From contig JAWXTP010000020.1 of assembly GCA_044433415.1 (NCBI GenBank), positions 1 to 32,320 on the forward strand: DNA of 32,320 bases, written 5' to 3'. Shown here piece after piece: positions 30,895-32,320 of the stretch. A model generated the notes under the pieces. It was not told where the DNA came from, ran no database searches, and saw only the letters and a list, made by a program, of their open reading frames with translations. The translations under genes and the position numbers were made by a program. Position 1 is the first letter of the stretch. Each line of letters starts with the position of its first letter. The DNA comes from JAWXTP01 sp044433415 (lineage in GTDB: Bacteria > Bacteroidota > Bacteroidia > Bacteroidales > Rikenellaceae).

Positions 30895-32085
30895 TTACAA
30901 AACTTTAGCAGCCATAGCTTCAGCAATTTGTTTACACTCTTGCAATTTAGCTTCATCAGGTCTACCAAGTATATCTACAGGTTCACCGACAAGTTCCAGT
31001 CCGCTATTCTCAGCAAATAGCTTAAGGTTTTTCACACCTCCACCGTTCCAGCTATGAGAGCCGAAGATTGCTAGAGCTTTATTTTTCACTGAGTAGTGTT
31101 CAAGTTCGCGTGCGAATTGCTCCATCATAGGGTGCATAAATCCGTTATAAGCACAAGAACCAAGCACTATACCTTTACATCTCCACACCTCAGCGATAAG
31201 GTAAGAAACATGAGTTTTTGAGACGTCATAAACTCTAATATCTTTGACTCCGCAGTTTGACAATTCCTGAGCTATATAGTCTGCCATGATAGCTGTATGA
31301 CCATACATAGAGGCATAGAATACTGCTACAGCGTTTTCTCCTTCATGCTTGCTCCACATATCATATAGACCTAGCACTTTAGCAGGATTTTCGCGCCATA
31401 TAGGACCATGTAAAGGGCAAATAACAGAAATATCTACAGTGGCTAATTTTGCGAAGGCTTTTTGCACCATGTTGCTATACTTACCCACGATATTAGAGTA
31501 ATAACGTCTCATATCGTTAAGGTAGTATTTATCGAATTCTAGTTCATCATCGAACATGCCACCATCAAGAGTACCGAAAGAACCAAAGGCATCAGCAGAG
31601 AACAATACTTTATCTTCTACAACATAGGTAACCATAGTTTCTGGCCAGTGCACAAAAGGAGTAAACACAAATTTCAGTGTTTTATCACCTAGAGATAGAG
31701 TGTCACCATCTTTAACTTCTATAGTATTATTTGCTAATGCATAGTAGTTATTAAGGATATTAAATGTTTTCTTGTTACCTATAATTTGCACATTAGGGAA
31801 CTTAGCGACAACTTCTTTAATTTCAGAAGAGTGGTCAGGCTCCATATGATTAATAACAAGGTAGTCAAGCTCTCTCCCATCAAGTAAAGACACTACAGCA
31901 TCACAGAATCCAGCACCTACTGTTGACTCCACTGTATCTAATAAAGCTGTTTTTTCAGCTTTTATAAGGTAAGAATTGTAAGCCACACCATTAGGTATAG
32001 GCCACATATTCTCAAATAACTCTTTGCGTCTATCATTAACGCTTATCACAGAAATTGCATCTGTAACTTGTTTAACATTTGCCAT
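30895..32085 (-). CDS. fprA: FprA-type flavodiiron protein
   Basis: A-type flavoprotein that reduces O2 to water or NO to N2O, protecting anaerobes. The metallo-beta-lactamase-like domain (about 1-250) has all diiron ligands: His80-x-Glu82-x-Asp84-His85, His146, Asp165 and His226. The flavodoxin domain (about 253-396) binds FMN, with AVFYASMYGHTAIMA as its first loop and GSHSWNGGGVK later. At 396 residues it is the simple two-domain form with no rubredoxin fused, so it needs a separate electron donor. It is the only gene of its transcript seen here. The region upstream holds R2 words and an R1 copy. Confidence 0.95.
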   Translation of the reverse strand: MANVKQVTDAISVISVNDRRKELFENMWPIPNGVAYNSYLIKAEKTALLDTVESTVGAGFCDAVVSLLDGRELDYLVINHMEPDHSSEIKEVVAKFPNVQIIGNKKTFNILNNYYALANNTIEVKDGDTLSLGDKTLKFVFTPFVHWPETMVTYVVEDKVLFSADAFGSFGTLDGGMFDDELEFDKYYLNDMRRYYSNIVGKYSNMVQKAFAKLATVDISVICPLHGPIWRENPAKVLGLYDMWSKHEGENAVAVFYASMYGHTAIMADYIAQELSNCGVKDIRVYDVSKTHVSYLIAEVWRCKGIVLGSCAYNGFMHPMMEQFARELEHYSVKNKALAIFGSHSWNGGGVKNLKLFAENSGLELVGEPVDILGRPDEAKLQECKQIAEAMAAKVL

Positions 32086-32113
32086 ATATATACATTTTCA
32101 ATTATTAACACAC

Positions 32114-32143
32114 AGTCGCTTGTCGTATTCAGTCGCTTGTCGC
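32114..32143. repeat. Two R2 words upstream of fprA
   Basis: AGTCGCTTGTCG occurs at 32114-32125 and again at 32131-32142, only five bases apart. The same word occurs in the R2 elements at 117 and 29260. They lie 29-58 bp before the fprA start codon. Confidence 0.6.
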
Positions 32144-32159
32144 CTTTACCTAACACTAA

Positions 32160-32320
32160 GTTTGCATACCATGAGCGGTACATAACGTCCACGAGTGTCC
32201 GCTTTTTCCAAGAATGGCTTAGATTTTTTGCGTTTTTCGGAAAAGAACGCGGAGCAACCTCGAGGTTGTGAGCACTTCTTTTTCGGAAAAGGTGAAAAAT
32301 GTAGGCCGTTATTGGGAAAA
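32160..32320 (-). repeat. Repeat family R1, copy D, running off the window
   Basis: The left part (ACCATGAGCGGTACATAACG, TCCACGAGTGTCCGC) matches the distal end of copy B. The core keeps the loop words GCGGAGCA and TGTGAGCA, but all three stems differ: apical CAACC/GGTTG instead of CAGCC/GGCTG, middle TTTTCGGAAAAGAA / CTTCTTTTTCGGAAAA, outer GGCTTAGATTTTTT / GAAAAATGTAGGCC. Each change keeps pairing. By the orientation rule of the other copies, a minus-strand gene should end just beyond 32320. Confidence 0.82.

Overview
The window comes from a low-GC member of the Bacteroidetes, most likely order Bacteroidales. Four things point there: promoters match the Bacteroidetes pattern (TTTG-like box, 19-21 bp, TAnnTTTG) rather than the E. 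coli one; ribosome binding sites are A-rich with no clear Shine-Dalgarno; several exported proteins carry lipoprotein signals; and the gene content (paired GH20 hexosaminidases, a sulfatase, a 623-residue PurF-like protein beside gltBD, an FprA flavodiiron protein) suits a glycan-degrading anaerobe. The genus cannot be settled from the sequence.

Layout. 1-928: gene-free, hairpin-rich. 929-8874 (+): gltB, gltD and a PurF-type amidotransferase, a nitrogen-assimilation block. 9129-9295: a strongly structured small RNA with its own promoter (6S-like candidate), then a small unknown ORF. 9724-11233 (+): three overlapping genes forming a tripartite HipBST-type kinase toxin-antitoxin operon. 11517-17947 (-): a GH20 lipoprotein, tyrS, thiC and an FKBP-type peptidyl-prolyl isomerase lipoprotein. 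18440-21486 (+): a second GH20 lipoprotein and a beta-carbonic anhydrase. 21955-24850 (-): a BaiN/HI0933-type flavoprotein and dnaA. 25528-29257 (+): phosphoglucomutase/phosphomannomutase and a sulfatase whose C-terminal domain lies in the -1 frame after a classical slippery heptamer. 29452-32085 (-): an AAA/DUF4143 ATPase preceded by three 33-bp operator-like repeats, and an FprA flavodiiron protein.

The genes are mostly housekeeping or glycan-use genes. The striking part is the intergenic DNA, which holds at least three families of long-hairpin repeats. Family R1 (about 170-200 bp; near 8905, 17077, 21487, 21717, 27273 and 32160) folds into one long hairpin with an almost invariant internal loop (GCGGAGCA / TGTGAGCA). 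Its stems differ between copies by compensating changes. Every copy whose upstream gene is visible lies just after a stop codon and in the same orientation relative to that gene. Family R2 (GACAAGCG words; 117, 29260, 32114) includes a 200-bp copy with interleaved inverted repeats that fills the whole gap between two convergent genes. Family R3 (GGGAAnCTCTAA-type ends; 645, 13863, 27399) has one copy nested inside an R1 copy. R1 is the best candidate in this window for an undescribed element.

How the genes work together: GltBD makes glutamate from 2-oxoglutarate and glutamine, and the PurF-like protein next door also uses glutamine. The two hexosaminidases and the sulfatase would act together on amino-sugar or sulfated host glycans outside the cytoplasm. 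FprA would remove oxygen or NO in an anaerobe. All calls were made by reading the sequence; no search or folding program was run.
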